A stretch of DNA of 64,000 nt from Sphingobacterium endophyticum (GTDB lineage: Bacteria > Bacteroidota > Bacteroidia > Sphingobacteriales > Sphingobacteriaceae): positions 62,001-126,000 of the forward strand of contig NZ_SMMI01000007.1 of the NCBI RefSeq assembly GCF_009733535.1. Direction: 5' to 3'. The position numbers and the translations under genes are program-made. The notes below the pieces were generated by a model. That model ran no database searches, was not told the origin of the DNA, and was given only the letters and a program-made list of their open reading frames with translations. Shown here one piece after another: positions 27,401-35,377 of the stretch (the first letter of the stretch is position 1; every line of letters begins with the position of its first letter).

Positions 27401-27670
27401 TTGCAAGATGTTGCTTACCTACGTTTGAAAACGCTAACAATAGACTACAATTTACCACAAGAATGGCTGAAAAAGACAAAACTGGGTAATGTTCAGGTTT
27501 TTGCTAGCGCTCAGAACTTATTTACTTTCTCTAACCTATTCAAACATACAGACAATTTTGATCCTGAAGTTATCGAAAAACCAATTGGCGAATTGACCAA
27601 CGGATCAGGGGAGGGATATGCATATCCGCAATTGAAGACGACCACATTTGGATTAAATGTTACTTTCTAA
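24413..27670 (+). CDS. SusC/RagA TonB-dependent receptor (no STN domain)
   Basis: The 1,085-residue protein has a signal peptide, then directly the carboxypeptidase-regulatory-like domain (SGKVVDGSGNPIENASVVIQ), TonB box/plug (DLDEIVVVGYGTQKKINLTG; KDASSAAIYGSRAAFGVVLI) and a long barrel ending in Phe. Unlike the first receptor in this window it has no STN domain, so it is not expected to signal through a FecR protein. It is 22 bases downstream of the PHP phosphodiesterase gene and 10 bases upstream of its SusD, in one operon. It should import the phosphorylated substrate, or product, of that enzyme; the ligand is not known. Confidence 0.93.
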   Translation: MKSYIPIFLLAGTVLSYPMDLSASKLRSELINIVEIQQTISGKVVDGSGNPIENASVVIQGTNRGTATDKNGQFTLESSKSNVTLVVSYVGFNTKTQQISGDLNQIVVQLDNKNDLDEIVVVGYGTQKKINLTGAVSQVTSEVLENRPAASLSRMLQGTLPNLNLKMVDGSPTRGATFNVRGSTSIGAGGSALVLIDGVEGDPNMINPNDIESVTVLKDASSAAIYGSRAAFGVVLITTKNPKAGKATVTFNSNFSINNRVVEPKLVTNGYDWAKNFNEAFNAWYDYKSTPISVNNIYPFSLEYLESLKKHAESGGDEVVFNKATNRYEYFGNTDWYNMVYRQNMPSTEQAMSVSGGGEKASYFLSGRYFHQGGLFNFNPDKFNKYNIRGKGDIKVTDWLTFQNNTEISTYDYHYPMFADGDGNIWRQFEHQGYPMAVIYNPDGTYTHSAAYTGIASFIEGNNSSELSNTVLRNTAGVVIKPVSGLTIKGDLTFSRTWEDERRTNNYINYSNSPGVIDRFGRSLLRELGERRKYLAGNITANYQKKFSHKHDVNALIGYNVETQTINLLNAQRDGIILPNKPDFNLMDGLNFNITGGGNEWAYLGLFYRFNYAYDNKYLLELNGRYDGSSKFPSDQRFGFFPSVSAGWVVSNESFFEDAKPLVSNLKFRASYGSLGNGNVAPYRYLEQMSVAKTGVILGGVQPSYTSIPGVIPAGLTWERSTTFNAGVDLGFFDNALNFTFDWYNRMTYDMFTVGEPLPNVFGAAVPYGNFADLTTKGWELTVNYNNQFELAGKPFNWGINGSLWDSRSHITRFNNPNKLLSSYYVGQEIGEIWGYQTLGFFTSEEDVAKHADQSFIRNSNNNVWLPGDLKFADLPNANGETDGVINQGDNTVDNPGDRRIIGNNSPRYQFGFTLSGRWNGIGLSAFFQGIGKRDYYFSPEAGLFWGPYNRPYGYQPTKMMEDMWTEENTDGYFPRYRGYTALGTDRSLGAPQTRYLQDVAYLRLKTLTIDYNLPQEWLKKTKLGNVQVFASAQNLFTFSNLFKHTDNFDPEVIEKPIGELTNGSGEGYAYPQLKTTTFGLNVTF

Positions 27671-27680
27671 TTCGACAACG

Positions 27681-29438
27681 ATGAACTCAAAAATAAAAAT
27701 CAGCATTTTAGGATTGGCTGCGATAGCAATGACATCATGTAGCAAAGATTTCTTAGACCGTGAGCCTTTCGACAAGTTGGTGCCAAATACTTACTTTACG
27801 ACAGAAGCAGATTTACAGCTGTATTCTAATTCCTTTTACCAACAATTTATTCCTTCAGGCTTAGCAATCGTACAGGCAGATGAAATGGGTGAATATACCT
27901 CTAAGAATAACTCGCCAAAATTCATTGCCGGAAATTTTTCAGCAGTTGACCAAGGTTCATGGAGCTGGACAAAGCTTAGAAATATCAACTATTTCTTGAG
28001 CAAATATAATAACCCGAGCATACCTGAAGAGGCGCGAAACCATTATGCAGGGGTCGCTAGATTCTACAGAGCTATGTTTTATTTTGATATGGTAAAGGAG
28101 TTTGGAGATGTGCCATGGTATTCTAAGCCTTTATCTACGGATGATAAGGAGTTGCTATATAAAGGTCGTGATCCAAGGCATGCGGTCATGGATTCTGTGT
28201 TGGCAGATTTGAACTTTGCCGTTGCCAATATCAGAGATAAAAAAGACAATACCTCTTCTATGATTACCAAATGGGTGGCACTGGGCATGAAATCAAGAAT
28301 CTGTCTTTTCGAAGGTACCTATAGAAAATACCATACGGAATTGAAGCTTGCATCCACTGCCGATAAATGGTTAACAGAGGCTATGAATTCAGCCAAAGAA
28401 GTAGTGGATTCTAAACAATATAGCCTGCACAATACAGGGAATCCCAATCAGGATTATAGGACAATATTCACAAGCGAAAATCCAGTTTCTACTGAAATCA
28501 TGTGGGCTAATGTATATAACAATGCCTTAAAGCGTTGGCATGAAATAACATGGAAATTCAATTCAGCAACATTTGGTGCAAGATGGGGTTTGAACAAGCA
28601 ATTTGTAAATACTTATTTAAATACGGATGGCAGTAGATTTACAGACAAGGCAGGTTATGATGAATTATTGTTTGTGGAGGAGATGAAAGGGCGTGATCCG
28701 CGTTTGGCACAGACGGTTCGTGGCTTGGGGTATAAACGTTCCGATGGCTCAGCTGCGCCGGCGAATTTTGGTTATACCTTTACGGGTTATCACATCATGA
28801 AATTTAGTTTGGACGACAAACGCCTTGACGGGGTAACGGAGGGTTATAATTCGATTACGATGTTGCGTTTTGGGGAGGTATTATTAAACTATGCCGAGGC
28901 GGCAGCAGAATTAGGAAAGCTTTCGGGAGATGCAGGATTGTGGGATCAGACGATTGGTGCATTGAGAAAAAGGGCAGGAGTTGATCCAAAGCAACCAGTT
29001 GATCTGGATAAATACCTTCAACAAATTTATTTTCCTGAAATTTCTGATAAGTACCTTATGGAAGTTAGAAGGGAGCGGGGGATTGAGTTGGTGTATGAAG
29101 GATTGCGATATGATGATCTGATGCGTTGGAAGAAAGGTCAGCTTTTGGAAATGCCTTGGAAGGGGATTTATGTTCCAGGAATGGATCAGGAGATGGATTT
29201 AGATGGTAATGGTACGGCAGATGTATCTTTTGTTACCAAAACTCCATCAAGTCCTAAGCAAGGTGTTTCATATTTTGTAGTTGATGGGAAGGCTGCAAAA
29301 CTGACAGAAGGAACAAAGGGGCATATCATCTGGAGAGCAGACGAAAATCGAAAATTCGAAGACAGGAAATATTTGCGACCAATATCAAATGCGGATTTGG
29401 TTGTAAATCCTGATTTAGGTCAGAATCCTGGCTGGTAA
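27681..29438 (+). CDS. SusD/RagB family outer-membrane lipoprotein
   Basis: The ATG at 27681 (MNSKIKISILGLAA) gives 585 residues and a proper lipoprotein signal (MTSC, Cys17 or so); an ATG eight codons upstream overlaps the SusC end and is less likely. SusD hallmarks are present: NHYAGVARFYRAMFYFDMVK, the conserved RRERGIELVYEGLRYDDLMR and the C-terminal YLRPIS...NPDLGQNPGW. It is the surface lid of the preceding receptor and the last gene before a terminator. Confidence 0.92.
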   Translation: MNSKIKISILGLAAIAMTSCSKDFLDREPFDKLVPNTYFTTEADLQLYSNSFYQQFIPSGLAIVQADEMGEYTSKNNSPKFIAGNFSAVDQGSWSWTKLRNINYFLSKYNNPSIPEEARNHYAGVARFYRAMFYFDMVKEFGDVPWYSKPLSTDDKELLYKGRDPRHAVMDSVLADLNFAVANIRDKKDNTSSMITKWVALGMKSRICLFEGTYRKYHTELKLASTADKWLTEAMNSAKEVVDSKQYSLHNTGNPNQDYRTIFTSENPVSTEIMWANVYNNALKRWHEITWKFNSATFGARWGLNKQFVNTYLNTDGSRFTDKAGYDELLFVEEMKGRDPRLAQTVRGLGYKRSDGSAAPANFGYTFTGYHIMKFSLDDKRLDGVTEGYNSITMLRFGEVLLNYAEAAAELGKLSGDAGLWDQTIGALRKRAGVDPKQPVDLDKYLQQIYFPEISDKYLMEVRRERGIELVYEGLRYDDLMRWKKGQLLEMPWKGIYVPGMDQEMDLDGNGTADVSFVTKTPSSPKQGVSYFVVDGKAAKLTEGTKGHIIWRADENRKFEDRKYLRPISNADLVVNPDLGQNPGW

Positions 29439-29463
29439 TCAAACTACCTATTAATAAAAACCG

Positions 29464-29501
29464 CCGTATCAAGATTTGAAATTTTGATACGGTTTTTTTT
29501 T
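29464..29501 (+). terminator. Intrinsic terminator of the PHP/SusCD operon
   Basis: CCGTATCAA (29464-29472) pairs with TTGATACGG (29484-29492) and is followed by nine T. It lies just after the susD stop codon. Confidence 0.9.
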
Positions 29502-29645
29502 GGGTTTTCACCCCTAGTCCTCTCCATAGGAGTTTTTGGCATTCCATGTATAAAGACCTGGAAACCATTTCAAATTAGGTTTCAATTCGCTTGGGGCCTA
29601 ATACGGCAGTGGAACTAGCATACTTTATAGTCGCTAGGAAATAGT

Positions 29646-29743
29646 TTCCAGAGCTGAAGCTCTGGAATGACAAAATCCCTTTTTTGGAGGGAGGTCCAGC
29701 GGAAAGTTGGTCCCCTTTGATGGGACCGACTTTCCGCTGGACC
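29646..29743. repeat. Two hairpin-forming inverted repeats before pstS
   Basis: A 9-bp perfect hairpin (TTCCAGAGC, 29646-29654, loop TGAA, complement to 29667) is followed by a very long one: 22-base arms at 29693-29714 and 29722-29743 with a single G-T type mismatch and a 7-base loop. The stretch is GC-rich for this genome and contains no credible gene (a 64-codon frame on the minus strand is low-complexity across the hairpin). It resembles an extragenic palindromic element. Confidence 0.6.
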
Positions 29744-29852
29744 GGTATGCTCAACCCAACAGAGGTCAAAGCGTCCTTCCGAATGTTTGTCCTTATTAAA
29801 TCAAATTAAAATTTTAACCATTTAAAAAATAAATGGCAGAAAAGGTTAAGTT

Positions 29853-29960
29853 CTAACATTTACTTAATGAATTTATTACAATTCCTTTACACAAAACTTG
29901 AAATATACCAATTCGTTAATATTGACTTAACATTTTGTTAATTCTTAATTTTCAATTTTG
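29853..29960 (+). promoter_or_regulatory. Tandem Pho-box-like arrays and -7 box of pstSCAB
   Basis: Two arrays with 11-bp phase are present. The first has CTAAC, TTAAT, ATTAC and TTTAC at 29853, 29864, 29875 and 29886. The second has TTAAT, TTAAC and TTAAT at 29916, 29927 and 29938. A -7-like box CAATTTTG (29953-29960) begins 15 bp after the start of the last repeat, the same distance as at the PHP operon, and ends 6 nt before the pstS ATG. Confidence 0.6.
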
Positions 29961-29965
29961 TGGAG

Positions 29966-30841
29966 ATGAGAAAAAGTAAATTCCACATTTTTCATATACT
30001 GAGTTTCATTGCTGTGTCAGTAAGCTATTCATGTAGCAATAATTCCAACTCAATTAAAATGAAGGGCTCGGATACCGAGGTTAACCTAGCGGTCAATTTA
30101 GCTGAAAAATTCACGAAACTGGATCCTAATTTTAGCATTGCTATTTCAGGAGGAGGATCGGGATTGGGCATTACTTCGCTTATGAATGGTCAGGCAGATA
30201 TTGCAAATTCTTCCAGGCCCTTATCTGATGAAGAGGTACAGCAGTTCAAAGAAAAAAATATTGAGGTTAAGACGGTTGTATTTGCAGAAGATGCCACAGC
30301 CTTTATTGTACATAAGGATTTACCAATCGACTCCATTGATGTTGAATCTTTGGCGAAGATTATGGATGGACAGGTTACTAATTGGTCTGAAATTTCGGAT
30401 GTGACATTGCCCATCAATATCTATGGACGTCAAAGTAGTTCGGGTACCCATTCTTTTGTGAAGAAAAAATTGAAGATTGAATTTACGAATACTGCGAAGG
30501 AGATGACTGGAAATGCCCAGATTATCGAGGGGGTAAAAGCCGATAAAACGGGTATAGGTTATGTAGGTGCGGGTTATGTAGGCCATGATCCGACGGCATC
30601 TCAAGGAATAAAAATATTAAAGATAAAAGATTCAAAAAATGCTGTCGCTGTTTCTCCCTTGGATCAAGCGGCTATCAATAATGGAATTTATTTTTTTCAG
30701 CGGCCCTTATATCAGTTTATCCTTGCAGAATCCTGGGATAAAGTTCGTCCCTTTATCAATTTTGAGCGTAGCCCGGCTGGCCGTTTGTTAATTGAAGATC
30801 ATGGTTATTATATCTTAGAAAATCAGAAAAATGAAATATAA
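29966..30841 (+). CDS. pstS: Phosphate ABC transporter substrate-binding lipoprotein PstS
   Basis: From the ATG at 29966 the product has 291 residues; a GTG two codons earlier overlaps the -7 box and is unlikely. The lipoprotein signal ends in SYSC. Phosphate-binding protein motifs are visible: MKGSDTEVNLA, SGGGSGLGITSLMNGQADIA and the anion-binding loop GRQSSSGTHSFVKKK. It captures inorganic phosphate in the periplasm and delivers it to PstCA. It is the first gene of pstSCAB and overlaps pstC by 11 bases. The Pho-box-like arrays upstream suggest induction under phosphate limitation. Confidence 0.93.
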   Translation: MRKSKFHIFHILSFIAVSVSYSCSNNSNSIKMKGSDTEVNLAVNLAEKFTKLDPNFSIAISGGGSGLGITSLMNGQADIANSSRPLSDEEVQQFKEKNIEVKTVVFAEDATAFIVHKDLPIDSIDVESLAKIMDGQVTNWSEISDVTLPINIYGRQSSSGTHSFVKKKLKIEFTNTAKEMTGNAQIIEGVKADKTGIGYVGAGYVGHDPTASQGIKILKIKDSKNAVAVSPLDQAAINNGIYFFQRPLYQFILAESWDKVRPFINFERSPAGRLLIEDHGYYILENQKNEI

Positions 30842-31721
30842 AGCTAGATTGTCTTTGGACATATTTTTTAAATATGTTTTTAAAGCTACAGGTTTGTTGG
30901 TATTAGCATTGTTGGGAGGTATTTTAGCAATGTTAATCTATAATTCCTTTTCATTTTTTATGGATGTGAAACCATTGGATTTCATTACAGGAATTGAATG
31001 GAATCCAACAGCCAAAATACCAAAATATGGTATGGTACCTTTGATTTTAAGTACCACGATCGTAACATTTGGAGCGATGATTATAGCCATTCCCCTGGGT
31101 ATAGGTACGGCGGCGTTTATCTCGGAATATGCCAGTCCGCGCCTGAAGAATATCTTGAAACCAACGATTGAAATGCTAGCAGCTATTCCCTCGGTAGTAA
31201 TTGGTTTCTTAGGGATAGTTGTTGTAAGTCCGGGGATTGCGAATCTTGCAGATCTTTCCAATGGACTGAATGCTTTGAATGGGGCAATTTTATTGGCCGT
31301 TATGGCATTGCCAACCATTATTACAGTTGCTGAAGATGCTATTCATGCTGTTCCGAAGACTTATAAAGAGGCGAGTTATGGAGTTGGGGCGACGAAATGG
31401 CAAACACTCCGTAAGGTCGTAATTCCAGCGGCTGCACCAGGAATTATTGCTGCTGTGATGTTAGGAGTTGGACGTGCCATCGGTGAAACCATGACCGTAT
31501 TAATGGCAACAGGAAATGCTTCCATACTTCCGACAGGAATGTTTGATTCCGTGAAGACCATGACAGCAACAATTGCTATTGAAATGGGTGAAGTGCCTTA
31601 CCAAACAACACATTATTTTGCTCTATATGCCATTGCGACGGTTTTGTTTATCATGACCTTAGCAGCCAATATGTTGGGTGAATATTTTATTAACCGATTT
31701 AGAAAATATCATGCTGCGTAA
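30831..31721 (+). CDS. pstC: Phosphate ABC transporter permease PstC
   Basis: The 296-residue inner-membrane protein has six membrane helices and the binding-protein-dependent permease (EAA) loop EASYGVGATKWQTLRKVVIPAAAPGII, plus the family stretch AIPSVVIGFLG. With PstA it forms the channel of the Pst transporter. Its ATG lies 11 bases inside pstS, and the pstA ATG lies 11 bases inside pstC, so translation is probably coupled. Confidence 0.93.
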   Translation: MKYKARLSLDIFFKYVFKATGLLVLALLGGILAMLIYNSFSFFMDVKPLDFITGIEWNPTAKIPKYGMVPLILSTTIVTFGAMIIAIPLGIGTAAFISEYASPRLKNILKPTIEMLAAIPSVVIGFLGIVVVSPGIANLADLSNGLNALNGAILLAVMALPTIITVAEDAIHAVPKTYKEASYGVGATKWQTLRKVVIPAAAPGIIAAVMLGVGRAIGETMTVLMATGNASILPTGMFDSVKTMTATIAIEMGEVPYQTTHYFALYAIATVLFIMTLAANMLGEYFINRFRKYHAA

Positions 31722-32568
31722 ATCACAAAAATTAACGAGCGTTATAGAGTGGGGAACTTTGTTGCTCAGTACCTTGCTGGTTTGTTTCTTCCTTGTCGTC
31801 GTTATTTGGGAGATTGTTTCCAAAGGGGCTAGTCAACTTTCATGGGAATTTGTCACACAAGTACCTACCGATGGTATGACGAAAGGTGGCATATTGACGC
31901 CAATTATTGGTACCGTACTCTTAACGTTGATAACGGCATTATTTTCAATTCCGTTTGGGGTTGCCTGTGCAATTTACCTTCAAGAATATGCAGAAGACAA
32001 TTGGTTAACCAGAACCATCCGTGCTTCCATCCGTAATCTTTCCGGTGTTCCTTCTATTATTTATGGACTTTTTGGACTTGCACTATTTGTTCAAGCTTTA
32101 CAATTTGGAACATCCTTAATTGCTGCGGGATTAACCTTAGGACTATTATCGCTTCCCTATATTATTACCACCACAGAGGAAGCATTGATGCGTATTCCAA
32201 ACAGTACGCGAGAGGCAGCATTGGCAGTTGGAGCAACAAAATTCGAGACAATAAAAGATGTTATCATTCCGTCGGCAATGTCAGGAATATTGACAGGTGT
32301 TGTCCTTACCTTATCGAGAGCTGCCGGAGAGACTGCGCCTATCCTTTTTACAGGTGCTGCTTTCTATATCAATGGGACTAGTGGATTTGTGAATCAAGAA
32401 TTTATGGCTTTGCCATATCACCTATATATGCTGTCAACCCAGCATCAATCAATTGATGAAGTAAGACCAATAGCTTATGGAACTGCTTTGGTATTGATTG
32501 TTGTTGTCTTTTTATTGAATTTGACTGCATTTTATATTCGTTATAAGTATAGAAAAAATGAAAACTAA
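31711..32568 (+). CDS. pstA: Phosphate ABC transporter permease PstA
   Basis: From the ATG at 31711 (MLRKSQKLTSVIEWG) the protein has 285 residues with six membrane helices; an in-frame ATG 33 bases upstream would overlap pstC further. The EAA loop EAALAVGATKFETIKDVIIPS and the segment SGVPSIIYGLFGLALF are typical of PstA. It completes the channel with PstC. It overlaps both neighbours by 11 bases. Confidence 0.93.
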   Translation: MLRKSQKLTSVIEWGTLLLSTLLVCFFLVVVIWEIVSKGASQLSWEFVTQVPTDGMTKGGILTPIIGTVLLTLITALFSIPFGVACAIYLQEYAEDNWLTRTIRASIRNLSGVPSIIYGLFGLALFVQALQFGTSLIAAGLTLGLLSLPYIITTTEEALMRIPNSTREAALAVGATKFETIKDVIIPSAMSGILTGVVLTLSRAAGETAPILFTGAAFYINGTSGFVNQEFMALPYHLYMLSTQHQSIDEVRPIAYGTALVLIVVVFLLNLTAFYIRYKYRKNEN

Positions 32569-33304
32569 ATTATCGGCAGAAAACTTAAATATCAGTTTCG
32601 GAACCAAACATGTATTGAAGAATGTCAATGTGTCGTTTGCCGAAAATGAAATTACAGCTTTAATAGGTCCTTCAGGATGCGGAAAAAGTACTTTATTGCG
32701 TTCTTTCAACAGAATGCATGACCTTTCTCCGGATGCAAAAATCTCAGGATCATTAAAATTAGAGAATTTAGATTTATATTCTAAAACAGTTCCTGTAACT
32801 GAAATCAGGAAAAGAATCGGTATGGTATTTCAAAAAGCCAATCCTTTTCCAAAAAGCATTTTTGATAATATCGCCTACGGATTAAAGATCAATAACCTTC
32901 CTCATGATAAGGGTGTGATCGAAAAAGCATTGCGGGAAGCTTTTTTGTGGGAAGAGGTTAAAAACGATCTAAAAATGCCTGCAACAAGGCTTTCAGGAGG
33001 TCAACAGCAAAGATTATGTATTGCCCGTGCAGTTGCTTTGAGACCGGAAGTTATCTTAATGGATGAACCATGTTCTGCCTTAGACCCGGTCAGTACCTTA
33101 AAGATTGAAGAATTGATTTCACATCTAAAGGAAAAGTATACCATTGTGATCGTTACGCATAATATGCAACAAGCACAACGTATAGCTGATAAAACGGTAT
33201 TTATGTATTTAGGTGAAGTTAAGGAAGAAGGATTAACTAGTCAGATTTTTGGCAATCCGGTGAATGAAGTTACTGCGAACTACATCACAGGTCAGTTTGG
33301 TTAA
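32558..33304 (+). CDS. pstB: Phosphate ABC transporter ATP-binding protein PstB
   Basis: The 248-residue ATPase has Walker A GPSGCGKST, signature LSGGQQQRLCIARA, Walker B VILMDEP and an H-loop VTHNMQQA, and shows the PstB-specific FNRMHDLSPDAKISG stretch. It powers phosphate import by PstSCA. It is the last gene of the operon: the usual phoU does not follow within this window. Confidence 0.94.
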   Translation: MKTKLSAENLNISFGTKHVLKNVNVSFAENEITALIGPSGCGKSTLLRSFNRMHDLSPDAKISGSLKLENLDLYSKTVPVTEIRKRIGMVFQKANPFPKSIFDNIAYGLKINNLPHDKGVIEKALREAFLWEEVKNDLKMPATRLSGGQQQRLCIARAVALRPEVILMDEPCSALDPVSTLKIEELISHLKEKYTIVIVTHNMQQAQRIADKTVFMYLGEVKEEGLTSQIFGNPVNEVTANYITGQFG

Positions 33305-33454
33305 GAATTCTTGTCTAAAGGATTTATCTTAAATTGGAGCTAAATATTTATTCCTATTAATAAAAATTTCATTGTTTATTTTTTGTTAAACTTATAAAAC
33401 TATTTTTAATATTTAGGTTTTTGAATTATATTTAAATATTAAATAATTTAAGTT

Positions 33455-33904
33455 ATGAGAAATACAATGCTTGTTTTTGCACTGCTTGCTACGCTTGTTT
33501 CAAGCTGTGGTCTAAAAGGATCAGGAGAAACCGAAAAGACTCCTCAAATATTAACTGTTGAGTTCGTTGGATCGGGTGATACAGCGATTCAAAATCCGAA
33601 GGGAAAAGCTCAATTATTGGCCGTTCCTGCTGATATTGCTGATGTGGAGGCAACTCTTGTTTCTGAGGTAGAATTTAATTCTGGCAAACTACCATTTACT
33701 GTGGATTTCGAAATTTCTTCAGACCATAGAAGCATGATCAAGCCCGAGGTTTCTGAAACAACATTAGTTAAATATTATGTTGCTTTAGATTGGGACTCCA
33801 ATGGAGATGGTAAGCAAGATTCCACGGATGTACTTATTGATTTTGACAAGCAATTCCCAGATGTAGACATCAGTCAGATTCACCAACAGGTCTTTGTTAA
33901 ATAA
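33455..33904 (+). CDS. Lipoprotein with an EF-hand-like calcium motif, function unknown
   Basis: The 149-residue protein has a lipoprotein signal (LATLVSSC, Cys18). Residues about 75-95 suggest a beta sandwich, and DWDSNGDGKQDSTD near residue 117 is a clear EF-hand/dockerin-type calcium-binding loop. I do not recognise the family. It is 150 bases downstream of pstB with an AT-rich gap and its own terminator, so it is probably expressed alone. It may be a calcium-stabilised surface or periplasmic protein. Confidence 0.7.
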   Translation: MRNTMLVFALLATLVSSCGLKGSGETEKTPQILTVEFVGSGDTAIQNPKGKAQLLAVPADIADVEATLVSEVEFNSGKLPFTVDFEISSDHRSMIKPEVSETTLVKYYVALDWDSNGDGKQDSTDVLIDFDKQFPDVDISQIHQQVFVK

Positions 33905-33934
33905 GACCAATGTCTTGATTTCATAAAATAAAAA

Positions 33935-33969
33935 ATGGGTCGATTATTATCAATCGACCCATTTTTTTA
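33935..33969. terminator. Bidirectional intrinsic terminator
   Basis: A perfect 11-bp stem (ATGGGTCGATT, 33935-33945, with 33952-33962) has A residues before and seven T after. It lies between the convergent lipoprotein and GDSL esterase genes and serves both. Confidence 0.88.
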
Positions 33970-33977
33970 TTTTCAAA

Positions 33978-34655
33978 TTATAATATAGCTTTTAAATGTG
34001 TCCATACATTGTTAGCTAATATTACTTGGCCTTCTTTTGTGGGATGGACGCCGTCACCTTGGTTCAGATTTTGAATTCCAGCTACTTTATCCAGTAAGAA
34101 AGGTACTAAGGTCATATTTTGTTCTTTAGCTAATTTTGGAAATATAGCAGCAAAGTCCTTAAAATATTGATCACCCATACTAGGTGGTACCATCATTCCC
34201 GTTAATACCAATTTACAATCTGGATATGCCGCCTTTACCTTATTGACAATTTCATTTAGATTTTGATAAGTCGATTCTGTAGAGATTCCCCTTAATCCAT
34301 CATTAGCGCCTAATTCTAAAACAAAAACATCTATCGTATCTTTAAGGAGCCATTCGATTCTGTCTTTTCCACCTGCTGAAGTTTCACCGCTCAAACCTGC
34401 ATTTATGCAGGTATAGTTCAAATTAAGACTATCAATCTTTTGCTGGATTAGGGCTGGGAAAGCCTGAGATTGATCCTCCAATCCTAAACCAGCAGTCAGG
34501 CTGTTTCCAAAGAATAATATACGTTTTACGCTTTCAGTGGCAGCAGATGTTTTGGGTAAGGTATCTTTTATTTGCTCGGAATTTTGAGTTGAATTGGAAT
34601 TATTGCAAGATGCAAGTAAAAAAACTGCTAATACTGCAATAATTAGAGATTTCAT
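33978..34655 (-). CDS. GDSL-family arylesterase/thioesterase (TesA-like) lipoprotein
   Basis: The ATG at 34655 (MKSLIIAVLAVFLLASC) gives 225 residues with a lipobox at Cys17; a start three codons upstream is possible. SGNH hydrolase blocks are clear: I FFGNSLTAGLG (catalytic Ser), II the Gly in NAGLSGETSAGG, III LELGANDGLRG, V DGVHPTKEG (Asp and His). The enzyme hydrolyses thioesters or esters in the periplasm. It is divergent from the YbbA/YbbP-like ABC genes, the same neighbourhood as tesA-ybbAP in Proteobacteria. Confidence 0.88.
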   Translation of the reverse strand: MKSLIIAVLAVFLLASCNNSNSTQNSEQIKDTLPKTSAATESVKRILFFGNSLTAGLGLEDQSQAFPALIQQKIDSLNLNYTCINAGLSGETSAGGKDRIEWLLKDTIDVFVLELGANDGLRGISTESTYQNLNEIVNKVKAAYPDCKLVLTGMMVPPSMGDQYFKDFAAIFPKLAKEQNMTLVPFLLDKVAGIQNLNQGDGVHPTKEGQVILANNVWTHLKAIL

Positions 34656-34705
34656 GTGATTCATATGGCTAATTTAATTAAAAATAATCTATATTTTTAT
34701 TAGAT

Positions 34706-35377
34706 ATGTCATCTACTATGATCCTACAAGTACAACACGTCTTCAAGAATTATCAAATTGGAGAGAATAAAATTCCTGTATTAAATGATATTAATTTCGA
34801 AATAGAATCTGGTTCGACGGTATCGATTGTTGGACCATCAGGTAGTGGCAAGACCACTCTATTAGGATTATGCGCCGGACTTGACCAAAGTTCTGAAGGT
34901 GATATTATTTTAAATGGTATAAAGCTTACAGGTTTAAGTGAAGATAAGTTAGCCCAAGTTCGTAATGAGCATGTTGGATTTGTCTTTCAGAATTTTCAAT
35001 TGCTGCCTACATTGACAGCATTGGAAAATGTTTTGGTTCCTATGGAACTAAGGGGGATGAAGAACAGGCAAAAGGATGCTCTAGACCTATTGGAAAAGGT
35101 CGGTTTGGCTGGGCGCGCTGATCACTATCCTTCTCAATTATCAGGAGGGGAGCAACAGCGTGTTTCTCTGGCGAGGGCATTTGCCAATAAACCCAAGATA
35201 TTATTTGCTGATGAACCTACAGGAAATCTGGATGCAGAAACGAGCTTGATTATTGAGGACATGTTATTTCAGCTCAATAAAGAGTCGGGCACTACCTTGG
35301 TTATTGTGACCCATGATTTAGATTTGGCGGCAAAGACCCAAAAAATCATTCCGATTAAAGGAGGGAAAATTCAATGA
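34706..35377 (+). CDS. ABC transporter ATP-binding protein (YbbA/LolD-like)
   Basis: The 223-residue ATPase has Walker A GPSGSGKTT, LSGGEQQRVSLARA, Walker B ILFADEP and H-loop VTHDLDLA. The MacB/LolD-type sequence ENVLVPMELRG is present. It overlaps the following permease gene by the ATGA tetranucleotide, so the two are translated together. The pair matches YbbA/YbbP, whose substrate is not known; a role in lipid or lipoprotein handling is suggested by the divergent esterase gene (inference). Confidence 0.87.
   Translation: MSSTMILQVQHVFKNYQIGENKIPVLNDINFEIESGSTVSIVGPSGSGKTTLLGLCAGLDQSSEGDIILNGIKLTGLSEDKLAQVRNEHVGFVFQNFQLLPTLTALENVLVPMELRGMKNRQKDALDLLEKVGLAGRADHYPSQLSGGEQQRVSLARAFANKPKILFADEPTGNLDAETSLIIEDMLFQLNKESGTTLVIVTHDLDLAAKTQKIIPIKGGKIQ

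Noticed and set aside
29575..29769. 64-codon minus-strand frame before pstS
   Set aside because: It crosses the 22-bp hairpin and has no protein-like features or start signals.
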